Positions 33,221 to 47,200 of a DNA stretch of 64,000 bases are shown here, piece by piece. The DNA comes from Euborellia annulipes. Its lineage: Eukaryota > Arthropoda > Insecta > Dermaptera > Anisolabididae. How positions within the stretch are numbered: the first letter of the stretch is position 1; every line of letters begins with the position of its first letter. The stretch is from NCBI GenBank assembly GCA_023213315.1, contig JAKCPI010011701.1:1-64000 (forward strand), written 5' to 3'. Position numbers and translations under genes: made by a program. The notes beneath the pieces were generated by a model that made no database searches, was not told where the DNA came from, and saw only the letters and a program-made list of their open reading frames with translations.

Positions 33221-34141
33221 GGGGCATTCCACGCCAACTCGACCACTTTTGAACCCGACATTTTTGATTTGGCTGAAACTTTGTCATCTTTTTGTACCCT
33301 ATTGAAAACGTGTCTGAGAATTTTTTCAGATTTTACGACCCAGCCAAAAAAAAGTTATAGCATTTTCAAAAAACATCCATTTTTTTTTTTAAATAACGTA
33401 AAACTGTCAAAAATTAACTTATCGGGACGTTTTTTTTTTTAAATTTTTGTCTTTATATGTTTTTTTCAGAAATAAATATGACAAAATTTTACAGATTCAC
33501 TCTTGAACGTTTTTTTTGAGCATTTTCCGAAAAAAGCAAAAATTTCGGGATGAATGACACTTTTTTTAAATTTTTTTTTTTATAAAAAACTTTGATTTTT
33601 CTACAAATGCTCTGAAAATTTCAGAGTGGGATTATTTCGCGTTCTATTTTTTTTTTATTTTTGAAAAAAAAATTTTTTTTCTCCGTATTTATATGAGGTG
33701 CAAATCTTCAGGATTGACTGAGATTCAGAAAATTGAAGAAAAAATAAAAAAAAGGTTAGAGGTGATGAAAATCGAGAAAATATTTATTTATTTAAAAAAA
33801 GTGTCATTCATCCCGAAATTTTTGCTTTTTTCGGAAAATGTCAAAAAAAACGTTCAAGATGAATCTGTAAAATTTTGTCATATTTATTTCTGAAAAGAAC
33901 ATATAAAGACAAAAATAAAAAAAAAAAAAAAACGTCCCGATAAGTTAATTTTTGACAGTTTTACGGTTATTTAAAAAAAAATGGATGTTTTTTGAAAATG
34001 CTATAACTTTTTTTTGGCTGGGTCGTAAAATCTGAAAAAATTCTCAGACACGTTTTCAATAGGGTATAAAAAGATGACAAAGTTTCAGCCAAATCAAAAA
34101 TGGTCGGGTTCAAAAGTGGTCGAGTTGGCGTGGAATGCCCC
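33221..34141. mobile_element. 921-bp palindromic transposon
   Basis: Ends GGGGCATTCCACGCCAACTC and complement, with inverted similarity continuing for roughly 450 bp per arm (GACCACTTTTGAACCCGACA, TCGGGACGTTTTTTTTTT) towards a centre near 33680. The flanks are ATAT on both sides. There is no intact protein. It could fold into one huge hairpin. Confidence 0.8.
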
Positions 34142-34662
34142 ATATATTTATTTATTTATATGTCAAAATAAATTTGGAAAATCAATTTTTAATCATTTTC
34201 AGAACGTTTTGAGACTAAAATTTCATTGTTTTTGCTTGAATATTTTATATACTAAGTTATTAAATCAATATCAAGGCCATAAATGTGTTTATTTAATTAA
34301 AAAACAATAAATTAGTTTAATTAGAAAATTAAGGCGGCAGTTAAAATTTGAAGATGTAAAAGGCAATTAATAAACCCCCATTTTATGTGGTCGCAGTTAA
34401 ATAAAAAAATGTCTATAGTTTTATAATTGATCGAAAAGACCAGTTTTGCATTTTTCCACAAATCCAACGAAAAATAAGAGAGATTTAGCAACTTTTTGAA
34501 AATCGAATCTGCGCGTGAAGAAAAGCCTAGACAAGAGTGAAGCGAGGCTCCCTGGCTGCACTCTGGGCGCCGGTCGAATTAGAAAAAACAAATTGATGCT
34601 CTCCCATCATTTGAAATAATTGCCAAATTGATTGATTTCATCTTTTTATGCTTCTATAAAAT

Positions 34663-35670
34663 AAAATTTTTACCAGAGATTTATAATTAAAAAATGAGTT
34701 TTTTTCTAAAGTTTCATTGAGATTGGTAAAGAAATAAATAAAATATTAACTCTTTTGTAAATTGAGTTTTAGAATTTGGGATCTCAGTTGCAAGCCTAGA
34801 CCCGGTTCATAGACGGCTCTCTTTACCCATCCGGGTTCCCGAAATCTAAAACTCAATTTACAAAATAGTCAATATTTTATTTATTTCTTTACCAATCTCA
34901 ATGAAACTTTAGAAAAAAACTCATTTTTTAATTATAAATCTCTGGTAAAAATTTGGTTTTAATCAAACAATGCTAAATAAGTTTTTCGATAATATAGAAA
35001 ATTGACTGTTGATGTCATTGTCGAAAATAGTCTTAACTTTGATCGCCAATAACTCCCAAATTAGATCATATAATTAAAAGGGGTTTAGTTCTTTAGAATC
35101 AGGGAGAATTCAAGAATTAATAACATGTATCATATGTTAGATAGAGTTTTTGGTTTAATTACATCAAGGCATAAACAATCTCACGTTTGTCCATTGAATT
35201 ATTTGAAAACTATGCATCCTTTTGGAATTTTGATTATAAATTATTAATCCGCATAAAAAGTAAAGAAAAATGATATATCATATGTGGAATATTAAAATTT
35301 TTTTAATACTTCTTTTATTTCTTGTTTCTTATATGGCTTATATTTCCCAAGAGCAATTATATAAAGTGTGGCTCAGGCGGTTAATTCGTCGTCAAGAAAT
35401 CTATATTTTTTTCTATTCTCACGTAACCAAACTTCGCGAGTTCAAATCCACTTTCTGCACTTTTTTTTTATTCTTAACTGTTTTTTATACCTCATGCGAG
35501 GGAGCTGGCGCGCGGGCGCCAAAAATCACCTGACACGGAAGCGGCAACCAAGTGTCGTTCTTTTGTATTATTTTAGTTTTTAAACTGCATATTTATTAAA
35601 ATTTTATTTAATTTTATAATTTATTATTTAAAAATTAATTGTTTAACTAGAATTAATTAAAATTTCTTAT
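34663..35670. mobile_element. Large palindromic element, right locus
   Basis: Mirror image of 28743-30106. A short partial arm at 34663-34790, a spacer, then the long arm 34845-35670. The long arms of the two loci agree so closely that the same 71-codon frame is identical in both. Confidence 0.7.
35365..35460 (+). tRNA. tRNA-like sequence (element-borne, degenerate)
   Basis: TGGCTCAGGCGG fits the A-box consensus and GAGTTCAAATCC the B box. The interior is long and AU-rich. It is the counterpart of 28956-29052 and is not expected to be a working tRNA. Confidence 0.45.
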
Positions 35671-35994
35671 ATTCATACGCCGATTGAGGCGGTGCTGTCA
35701 TATTTTTATTGCAATCTTTTTGACGTGTTTCAAGGAAGGTTCCTAAAGTGGCCACAAGGAGCGCTATCGAAGGACAACCATCTTCCCAAATGTCAAAATT
35801 ATTTTAATTAATAAATCATTATTAATAATAATCAAAAAAAATTCTATAAATTAACCATAATACATTTGATCATGACATGAAGGAGTTATTTTAAGTTAAT
35901 CTTTAATTAGGTAATAAAAAATATTTTTTTTAAGTTTGACATTTAATGACAATATTCTTAACTTTTCTTCCAGAATATATAAACGAATTAAAAA
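35671..35994 (+). promoter_or_regulatory. ube3b: Upstream region and 5' UTR of ube3b
   Basis: A splice acceptor (TTTTCTTCCAG) at 35973 places a 5' untranslated exon boundary at 35974, 21 nt before the ATG. An upstream non-coding exon is therefore expected, perhaps in the GC-richer 35690-35790 stretch, but its donor cannot be fixed. No TATA box is assigned. Confidence 0.5.
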
Positions 35995-36152
35995 ATGTTT
36001 AATTCAGAATCCAGTAAAGGAAATTTTCTCGAACAAACCAAAGCAGCTAGACAAGAGAGAGCTTTTGAAAAGAAAAGAGAAACAGCCGCGATTATAATAC
36101 AGTCTCATATAAGAGCCTGGCTTGCAAGAAAAACATTCACCGAAAGAATCCT
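35995..36152 (+). CDS. ube3b: ube3b coding exon 1
   Basis: Residues 1-52 plus two bases. The start ATG follows AAAAA and begins MFNSESSK. It holds the basic helix and IQ motif. Donor CCT then GTAAGT. Confidence 0.93.
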
Positions 36153-38247
36153 GTAAGTTCTTAACATTATTTTCTTCAAATATATTTATAAATATTAAAA
36201 GACAGAATATTCAAAAATTTGGTCCCCAACGAATAAAATTCTCATTAACTAGACGGATGATTCTATCTTTTCATCACATCATGTGCATTTTTTCGTTAAT
36301 TAGATATGAATTATTTATAATAGTTTTATTTCTTTATTATTATTATTGTCTCCAGTTAGAGAATCTATCATTTAAGACATGGATTCAATGAATCGGGTGA
36401 AAATATTACACCAATCGATTAATCATATTCTCTCTTCTTTTCTTAGATATGAATTTGATGAGCTTATTCCAGAGGAAGAAGTGACTGACCTTAAGCCTGC
36501 ATTGCAAATTTATCAAACAACTTGTCGATTACTTTTAATATGGAAAAAAGATAGAGATAAACAACGATTTGAAGCTCTTTGCAGGTAATCCCTAATCTTT
36601 AATACCATACTTGAGAGTCAACTATTTTAATTTAAAAAAAATGATTGTTTATTATCAAATATTTTATTATTTCAGATACTTAGTGGCAAGTTTAGAATCA
36701 GAATCAACTAAACTAAGTTATATTGGCGTTGCCTTAAATAAGGAACATTCTTTAAGATGGATATCACATATGAAAGCTATTCTCTGGAGATGCTGTCTTT
36801 ATTTAGAAGATCTTAGGCCAGATTTACCTTCTGATATGCGAGCTGTTTTATTACACTTACATACTTTAGTAGCCTTTACGGCGACTAACACTTGGGCAGT
36901 TTTGAGAAGCAAACAAATGGAAATTCTAAAGCCGGGAATGAATCAACTTTGTGCCAATGTTATGGGACATCTTTTTACAAGAGGATTCTATTTAACTCTA
37001 AGAGTGAGTATTTTAGTAGAAGAGGGAGTGGATAAGCTCAGAAATCATATCTATGCACTGGATCATGGGGACGATTCTGAGTTTATCCTCTAAAAATATT
37101 GTCTTGTTCTGTAGTAGGAGATAACTAAAAACAAATTAATAGCCCAATTTGTGATAGCCCAAATGACAACTTGAATGATCACTTACTTTCTCATAAAAAT
37201 CAACATTATCTTTCTTCTAAATAAAATTTCTAATATTTTTATTTACAGTCAGTTCTTTTACGAGGTCTTGGACGTGCAAAAGTGACACTCAAACATGTAG
37301 CGTTGTCAGCTTTGATGACACTTGCTCTTCGTCCCCTTATTTCTTCAGGCTTTACTGAAAAATTAATGACAATGTTTTTAATACATATAATGAGCATTCC
37401 TGGATTGCTGCTACATCTTAACACAATTTCTCCTGAGGTATCCACTAAAAATATATATATTTTAATAAATAACTTTTAATTTTAAAACAATTTTTCATAA
37501 ATGAATATCTCTTTTCGTTTATAAATTTATAAATTTGTTTACAGGTGATTAATATTTTGGCAACTCACGAAATTTTATCAAAAACATTGAATCTACTTGA
37601 TACTGAACAAAATACAAGGATTGTCTTTAATACTCTTGAGGGTAATTACGCTCTCTGTTTATTGGCTAATATAATCCATTCTGCCTATTTGCAACGAGAT
37701 ACTGCTCTTCCAAGTCTTTACTATCCTACATTTACGGTAAATTATCAGTTTTCAATATTTAATTTATGTTGAATATATTGCTCTATTTCTGTTGCCATTG
37801 TGAATTTGAGGTATGATAGTTGAAGAAAGCAAACAGATTTTTATTTTTCAGAATATTTATTTAATCTAATGGCGATCGATTTCGTCACGGGGACATCGTC
37901 AGGCCAGCTGGAATTAATTGTAAATTTTAATTCCAGCTGGCCTGACGATGTCCCCGTGACGAAATCGATCGCCATTAGATTAAATAAATATTCTGAAAAA
38001 TAAAAATCTGTTTGCTTTCTTCAACTATCATTTAATTTATGTTTTAATTTTTAAGATTATCTAATTTTAAGTTCATTTTATAACGTTAGGAATAGATTTT
38101 ATTTGTTCTTGTTCCTTTCTTTAGAATTTTATATATATCGCTCACTAGATTACCTTAGAATCATATATAGTTGGCCCTACGGCCGAACCGTCAACCGTGA
38201 ATAAAATTTGACTGCACAAGTCTTGTAGTTTTCCTGTGACCCCTTTC

Positions 38248-38288
<41 letters not shown>

Positions 38289-41200
38289 AATCTCAACAAC
38301 TAACGCGACTTAATGTAATCGAGAAAACATCCTCGCATATATACAGGGTGACCATACGTACCTTTTTTTTTTTTTTTTAATTTCTCGGCCGACGTTTTAA
38401 TAAAAATGTCAAATTTTTTTCTTTATATATCGAGAAAATAAATTAGCTTTATATCTTCTTATAGGCCTATATTATAAAAATTGAGTTTTGCCAAGACGAA
38501 AGATCTTTCTTAATCCGATACTGATTATGTATTATATCCATATCACACATTGATAATTTATTGCTTATAAATTTTTTAGTTTTATAAAATTACTATTTTT
38601 TTTTTTAAATTTTCTTACAGCTTGTTATAACACGTTTGTTGGAAAGCTGTCAACATTACGTGGTAAATAAACAATCAAATCTAACTCATTGGCATCCTGT
38701 ACTTGGCTGGTTTGCTCAAAGTATGGATTCAGCCCTACAGGATGCTATGCCCCATCTTAAGGTATTTGATGGTATTTTATAAAAAATAAAACTATTGTAA
38801 TTATTTATTTAATAAATTCAATTTCAGACTCAGTTATATCTTTTATGGAGTGGTCCGATGGTTTCCGTTCTCCTTGGACAAAGTCTTGCCGAGTTAGTGG
38901 AACCAATTAATGAATCTCAAGGAAATGAAAGTCCTCAGGTGATCATTTAAAAAACAATGTAAATTCTATTTTCTTAATAACAGTATAACTTGAACTAGAT
39001 AAATTTAGCCTTCAAGCGCTCAACCCAACATAGCTTCGAATCTGCTTCGTCGCGCTTTAGATCATCGAGCAACGCGAGCAGCTGCAGCGGCTGCAGCTGC
39101 TGCTAAAGGCCATCAACGCCGTCTCGGCTCCTCTGAATGCACCAAAATCGCCCTTCTTTGTTCCCTTTACCAAACTGCTCTTTCGACACTAACCCAACTT
39201 AAACTCGATATTCTAACAGGTATTATAATAAGCCATATATTATTATTTTAAAAAAAATTTTAAGATTGATTTTTTATACATTTACTTTGAAAACATCTTT
39301 TTATTTATTAAAGTGAGTAAAATACAATAAAAAACATTTTCTCGGTTAAATTAATGACATTTAATGATTTTCTGTGAAATTTTAAAGAATTATTTGTTTT
39401 TTTTTGAAGTTTATTTAAGAGACATATAATGTTGGTTATTTGTCTTTTATTAGTGGAAAGATTAATTTGGTCTACCATTATGCGCATTTAACCTAGTTTC
39501 GGTTCTTATGATCCATTTTCAAGGCCTGAAATTATAAAATTTTTTGTTATATATGCCAAAACTGTATTATTACCTGGTTTATAAATATCTATATATATAC
39601 AGCCTCTTGATTTTTTTCTTTTAAAGATATAAGAATATTGTGATCACATATAACAAAACTTTATAATCTTTCATCTGAGCAGAATCCAGGTTAAAGCATA
39701 TACTGGTATTAAGTTTTCCACTAATAAAAGACAAATAACCAACATAGTATGTCTCTTCAATTAATTTAGACTTTGCACCATAAACATATCCAGAAATTTT
39801 TGGTGGGGGAGGTTCAAGAAAATTTTTTCAAAGTTTTAGATTATTTTTTTTTTAGCTAGAGTAAATTATTACATTTTACTTTCTCTTACCCCATATGAAA
39901 TATAATTTGTATTGTAGAGCTTAAATATCTAGTCATGGCTTGGATCCCATGGTGGGTTTGAACCCCAAAATCCCCCCGTGACTACGCCTATGCTTTGAAC
40001 ATTACTTATATTTGTTCGAAATAGTGGCTTTGAGATTGCCGATTTCATGAAATAAACAATTTCGTCGATTTGGATATATATATGGGGTCCAGGGATTCTT
40101 AATTAAGCCATTTGGTATTCAAATGGCTTAAATTAGAATGCCTGGACCCCCAATTGATATATTTACAAAAAATGGGTATCGTCTAAAGCCTAAGTTAGCG
40201 TAAAGACTGCGTGTGTGAATGGGAAAAAAGTGTGTTTTTTATTTAAAAAATATATATATATATATATATTTTTGATCTTTTTTAAGATCTAATTTTGTTT
40301 GCTTCCTTCCTTGTTTATTTATTTGACAAAAGAATAATGAAATTTCATTTTCAAAAACAATCAAATAAATACTTTTTTTTAGGACTTTGTTATCAAGACC
40401 GCATCCTATATAATTTATGGCAATTTTTGTCCACTCTCGGACCACATTGTGGATTGAAAGCTTTCCTAGAGCTTTTGGCAACTCAAACAAAATGTGCTTC
40501 CCCAGAACTAAATATGCTTGTGCTCTTCTGTGATTGCATGACCCATTATGTCACGTAAGTTGCTTCTTTTAGTTACCAATCAATAGAAATTGATTATTCA
40601 CATTAATTTGCTATTTCAGGATTTTAGATGATTTAGAAATGTATGAACAACAAAAACCTTTTAAATTAAGTGATTTTACTCAAATGGCATATTTTCTTAA
40701 TAATTTTCTTTATAAAGCTGTCAATGGAAATCTTTTTGGTGATTATTCTTTTTAATTTTTAAACTCTACTCTATTTTTATTGTTCTGATTGTTTAATCTT
40801 CAGATGTAAAAACCCTTCACACAAATTCTCTTTTTACCATGGCTCATACTCTTTTAATGGTACTCTATCGACGTGATTGCCGACGAACATATACCCCGGA
40901 CAACCACTGGCTTATCAAAGAAGTGCGAGTTAGCACCTTTATTAATGATTTAGACAAAGGGAAGAAAAATATTCAGGTACCTTTTGTTTATAAAACCTCT
41001 TTGGGTAGAATAAACTCAATAATAGATTTCTGAATTAAAGAGCAAACATTTGATTAAATTTAATTTTTACTTTCTCTTATCTATATATGTAATATATAGA
41101 GAGAAAGTATTGCGTCAAATTTTCCATGATGAAATATTGATGGATATACATGTTTTGAGGTCCCCTGAGTCCAAAAAAGTGCGTCCCGCAAATTGGTCTG

Positions 41201-44200
41201 TCTGTGTGTCTGACTTTGTGTTTCTAACGATTTTAAGCATGGAGGAATTGAGCTACTAGATTGAAATTTTATATTTAAGTTAAGTACCCTCACGGACATT
41301 CAAAATAAACTTTTGAACAAAATCGGCCAAAAAGTACTAGTACTTTACTGAAGTACTTTTTCAGTTTTTTTCGATTTTCTCAAAATTGGCTCTAACGATT
41401 TTGAAAATTAAAATTCATAAATCAACTAATTTTTAGACGCTCTTTAAAATGTATATTCTCATTTTGCCTTGAAAATTATTTGAAGTACTCTTTACTGATG
41501 TAGTATTTCACATTTTTCAAATTCATTTTCCGGCTATTCCTTTCATAGAGTCAATGTTAAATCCCTAAAGGGATTTGCATGTAAATTTCGACTCAACCGC
41601 ACCAAATTTTTAAAATTTTTGTTTTATTAATAATATTTATAATTTGTTATTTCAGACTCTTTTACAAAAAATGCCTCATATAATTCCACATAATGAACGT
41701 GTTCAATTATTTAGAAAATATGTTGCCAATGAAAAAACCGTTCTGGGCCTAACTGAATCAGCCTGTGCAAGTGCCACTTCAACGCTTATTACAGTTCATC
41801 GGTAAATTTATATTTTGAATTAAAAAGTGTATTTTTCCAATTTCAAAAAATTTTCATTATTTTATTTTTCGCCATAATTAATAACTCTGGAATGATGAAA
41901 CAGATCACGAATTGTAGAAGATGGCTATCGACAACTTGCACTCCTTCCACCGCAAGCCCTTAAAGGCGTAATTAGGGTTCGCTTCATAAATGAACAAGGA
42001 CTCGATGAAGCAGGCATTGACCAAGATGGTGTTTTTAAAGGTTGATTAAATGACAAAAATAATGATTTTTTTTTTTAATTTAAATAATTTTCTTTTTCTT
42101 ATAGAATTTTTAGAAGAAACTATAAAACGTGTTTTTGATCCGTCGTTGAATCTGTTTCGTGTTACTAGTGAAGAACGACTTTATCCTTCACCAACTTCAT
42201 ATCTTCAAGATAACCACCTTCAACTTTTTGAATTTGTTGGCCGAATGCTTGGTAAAGCTGTTTATGAAGTGAGTCAGAAAATAATTTTACTTTACTTTAA
42301 AGATTGAACTAGTTATCACTGAATTCTTACAATGGTTATATATATATATACTTTTTTGACGAAAAGTTGCCAACGAGATACTAAGCACTCTTTTGACATC
42401 TCTTGTCTTGTCTTGTTCGTCACTCTATTTGACATCCTCCTGGAATGACTGCGAGGATGCTAAATTATAGAATTTAATTTAGCAATAAAACTCTCAAAAC
42501 CAATTCCCAACTTCTATTACGATTAAATATTAACCCTTAGAGATAACATAAGAGTGAATATCTCTTTCCACTAGAGGTGAGCATTCCAATAAAGTGCTCT
42601 TAATTAAGTTCATTTCATGGAAGGATGTGGAAGTGCAGGCAGCCAAAAGTAAAACACTTTCGATTCCCTTTTGGCGCCTCCCGCCCCCTTCTCCTTACCT
42701 AACCTGCCCTCAATCATTGTTTTATTTGAAGGCACAAAATGTATTTATAAATTGGGCAACTGATAATTATTTGACTAAAAATTTTATTTAAAATTAAACT
42801 GTAAAGCAAATAAAAGTATTATTGTTGTAGTATGTAGTATATGATTTGGTTTATTCGATTTTATCACTACGCTTTTGACAGTGATTTTTTAAATTTCGTT
42901 ATTTTTTCTCCTTCGTGCCGCCCCCTCCCCCTCATTTATCCGTCTCGTGCAAATGCACATTCTGTTCCTCCGCACGGAATGGCCCTGCAATCAAGTAATG
43001 CCATTGCTGTGATTACTTGATTGTATCTAGACCTATGAAAATAGCAAATTTTTATATCATAAAAACTTTTAAGCTCATTTATCATCTTCTTCTTCTTTCT
43101 ACGCCTTAATCCCGCGGTACGGGGTCAGCAGTCATGGGTTTTTGCGAGCGGGAATAGGACAGGCCGGCCCGTCGCACGGCATGACGCCTGTAGAAAATAT
43201 AGAAAAGAAGAGACTGACATGCAAAGAACAAAATTACTGCAAATCCCAGCTAGGGCAGCTTGTGGTCGCCGTCCACGTACAGTGAGGGACAATATTAACT
43301 CCCACCCATTCGCTTTCTACTTGTGATTATTTCATTGTTTTTAAAAAAATATTATATAGTATGATGGTTCAAACCTAGAAAATTTCCAATAAATATTTTC
43401 ATTTTCTTTTATAAAATCAATGAAATAGTCACAAGTAGAAAACGCATGAATGGGACTTATTGACCCTCACTGTATCTACAAGATGTGGGTCCCTGAGCTG
43501 AACTCATTTATTATCATATCATTTAATTAAATAGAATACGTAGTAGAATCAAATACCAACTATGTATAATTACAAAGACTCCCTCTCAAAAGAATTGTTC
43601 ACTGAAAATGAGCGAATAAATTTTGCCGAGAATCTAGAGAATTTTATTTTTGGCTGCCTTGCATTTCCACATCCTTTCATAGTATATTTCCAGCTATTTA
43701 AATATCATATATCTAAAGTTATTTCATCCATTTTTATAGGGTATCGTGGTGGATGTTCCTTTCGCTTCATTTTTCCTTTCCCAACTACTGGGACAACAAC
43801 ACCAAGCATTATATAGTTCAATGGATGAATTGCCATCTCTAGATCGTGATCTTTATAGAAGTCTTACATTCATAAAACATTTACAGGTATATATTTTAAT
43901 ATTCTTAAGGAAAAAATGAATAAGACCAGCTACTGTAGAGTATGCACTTGTCTAAAACATGTATTTATAATCATTTTTTTTTTTTTTTTGTTTCTTAGGG
44001 TGATGTTCACGAACTTGATTTGACCTTTTCGGTAGATGAAGATTGTTTAGGTAAATTAATAACACACGAACTGATTCCTGGGGGAAAACTAATTCCTGTC
44101 ACAAACGAAAACAAGTAAGCGAAATTTATCTGTAAAAAATATATATATATATATAAAAAGTATATATATACAGTATATATCGCCTGGTGAGAATCATAGA

Positions 44201-47200
44201 AAAGTCCGAAAATTTTTGAGTTAAGCATACCAAAAGTTGTTAAAACTTCTTCTCTTTTGAGTTTCAAAGTGGCGAAGATATATTCCCATTCTTTTTTATT
44301 TATTCTGTCTTATTCATTTGATGCCGAGGTTTTTAAATGTATATATTTATAAAACTTTCAAACACCTTTTCTCGAATTGTTTAATTTCAGACTTTCGCCA
44401 CTATGATTCTCAGCAGGCGATACATCTCTGGCACCAGTGAATATTGAGTTTTATTTTCTGAAAATCGAATTATGTATATACTTCAACAGAAACGTATTTT
44501 TCTCTTGTATCTAATTTGCAGTATTACGGCTATTACATTGAAACATTGTCTTGTAGATCTTGAGTTGAACTGACATCTAATTTTCCCAGTGGTGATCCTA
44601 ATTAATTGCATTTTTCCAAATATCTGATTTTCTCACACACTATTTAATTATTTATTTAATTAAATACGGGTCACGCCCAGTTTACAAATGTATTTACAAT
44701 AAAAAAAAAATAACAAAATAGGTGGTTAGAGAAAAAAAAAACAGACTATCCAATATAAGTACAACAATTTCAATAAAATATCAAGCACAATGCACTTCAA
44801 AAGCCAAATGAGTCAGAACCCTGCCAACCGTCACAACACAACAGCCTTCATTTTCTTAATGTTCGAATGGAAAAAGTCCACCTGATCACAATAAATGTTA
44901 CCCAGTCTATGTAGTCTTGTTATTGGAGCATTATAGGCGTAATTTCGATTGCATTGCTCTTCAAGAAAAACAATATTCACTTTAATATCAGATTATTTTC
45001 ATCAATATTTGATGATCTATTTATTAGAATCTTATGCTTAAACTAATACAAGTGTTTAATATAATCTTATAAATAACTAATTATGTATGGAAAAATGTTA
45101 TAAAAATGAATATTTAGCTCTTTCTAATTTATTATTCTAGCAAAAATAGATTATTTAAAACATATAACCAAGTATTTATTAATTTAAATAAGCGAAAAAT
45201 GTAGGTACCGCCGGGAGTTGCACCACGGATCTTGTCGATTTACGCTCAACACATGCCCTACTGTTGGACCACAGTACGCACTCGCTTATTTAAATTATGA
45301 TAGATCGCTTATTTAAATTAATAAATACTTGGTTATATGTTTTTCATAATTACCTCATGGACCAACACATGATATATATAATTCTTTATAGATTATTTAA
45401 TTTAAAAATGTTGGATTATTTTTTGTTTTATTTTTTTATTAAGAATTTTTTCATATTTTTCTTTTCAGAATTAATTATATTCATTTAATGGCACACTTTC
45501 GTATGCACACTCAAATTAAAGAACAAACTGCAGCGTTCATTCGAGGATTCCGTTCCATTATAAATCCAGAATGGCTAAGTCTTTTCTCTACTCCCGAGGT
45601 AATTTAATAGCTACTCATTTTGTTTTTTCCATTTTACAACAAATTATTGATAGAAATATTTAGAACACTTATCACTAGGCCCATATTCAGGAAACAATTT
45701 TGGATAATCCCAAAATTTCCATTCACTTTTTTTAATTTTCCCTGTTAATTTTAAATTTAATGAAATAAAATATTAAAAAATTTTAAGTGAAATTTGTCTG
45801 GCATCATCACGAGATTTTTTAATACTTTTTATTTATACTCGGCAAATAATTGATTTTCTTTATTAATACATTTTTTATTTTTATATTTTAGTTACAGCGC
45901 CTCATCTCTGGTGATAACGTTCCTCTTGATTTGCGTGATTTACGCCGTCACACTCAATATTATGGAGGTTTTCATGATTCTCATCGAGTCGTCTGCTGGC
46001 TTTGGGATATTTTGGATAGAGATTTTAATGATCACGAACGACGATTATTTCTTAAGGTATTAAAAAATTACAACCACAATCAGAAAATGACCTTAATTAT
46101 TAATTAATATTATTACTTTCTCTTAGATATAAAACTTTTAGTGAAGCAGTGCTCTACAGCTTTGCATCAGACTTTGATCGTCAAAATATGCTTAGTTTAC
46201 GAAATATAAGCGGAAAGCTCACAAAAGTTCAAGATTTTTGAGGTTTTTGACCCCCACTCTCCCTCCAAAGTTAGCTCAGGGTCCTGGAGGTCGAGGACTT
46301 ATGATAGACATCCCAGAGTAGTCCCAAATATCGTGTTAAAATTTCATTACTTCGGAATTTTTTTCATGTAATCGTTTTTCGGATATTTTTTTACATTATG
46401 ACCAGCTGTATCTTGGTTAATATTGAGTCTACAAATTCTTTTTATGTACCAAACTTAAGCAAATTTAATGCTCTACAATTTTGTATTGATCTATGGTGCC
46501 CAGAATATGCTTAGTTTACGAGATATAAGCAAAAAACTGAAAAAATCCAAAATTTTTGAAGTTATTGCTCCCCCCCCCCACTTCAAATTAGAACAGCCTC
46601 CTCGAGGTTAAAAACTTAGAATAGGCATCCTAGAGTACCCCCAAATGACCTGTAAAAATTTAATTAACTTGAGGTTAGGGCTTCAGCCCTCCTCCCCTCC
46701 CCCCAGGAGCAAATCCTGGTTTCGCCACTGCACCTAATGGCTAGTTTCTAAGTCTCACTGGATAGCTATGTCCCCGCGCATATGCCCTCACAGCCTGAAC
46801 GCTTTCTAGCCCCTTGGTAATGTTCATGAGAGGGGTGGGCGTTTTTTTTTTTTTTTTTTATTTCATTCTCTTATTCTCTTAAAAAAATCCATTCGTAAAA
46901 CTACATATAAACTTGATTAACTTGTATAAATTCAAAGTGAATTTAATTTTCTTTTTCAACAGTTTGTTACGAGTTGTTCGAAGCCACCACTTCTTGGATT
47001 TGCACATTTGGAACCTCCATTCTCGATTCGATGTGTTGAAGTTGGCGATGACGAGGACACAGGCGACACAATAGGTTCCGTAATTCGAGGATTTTTTACA
47101 ATTCGTAAAAAAGATCCGCAACATCGCCTTCCCACTAGTTCGACATGTTTTAATCTGCTAAAGTTGCCAAATTATCAGAGAAAGAGCACACTTCGAGAAA

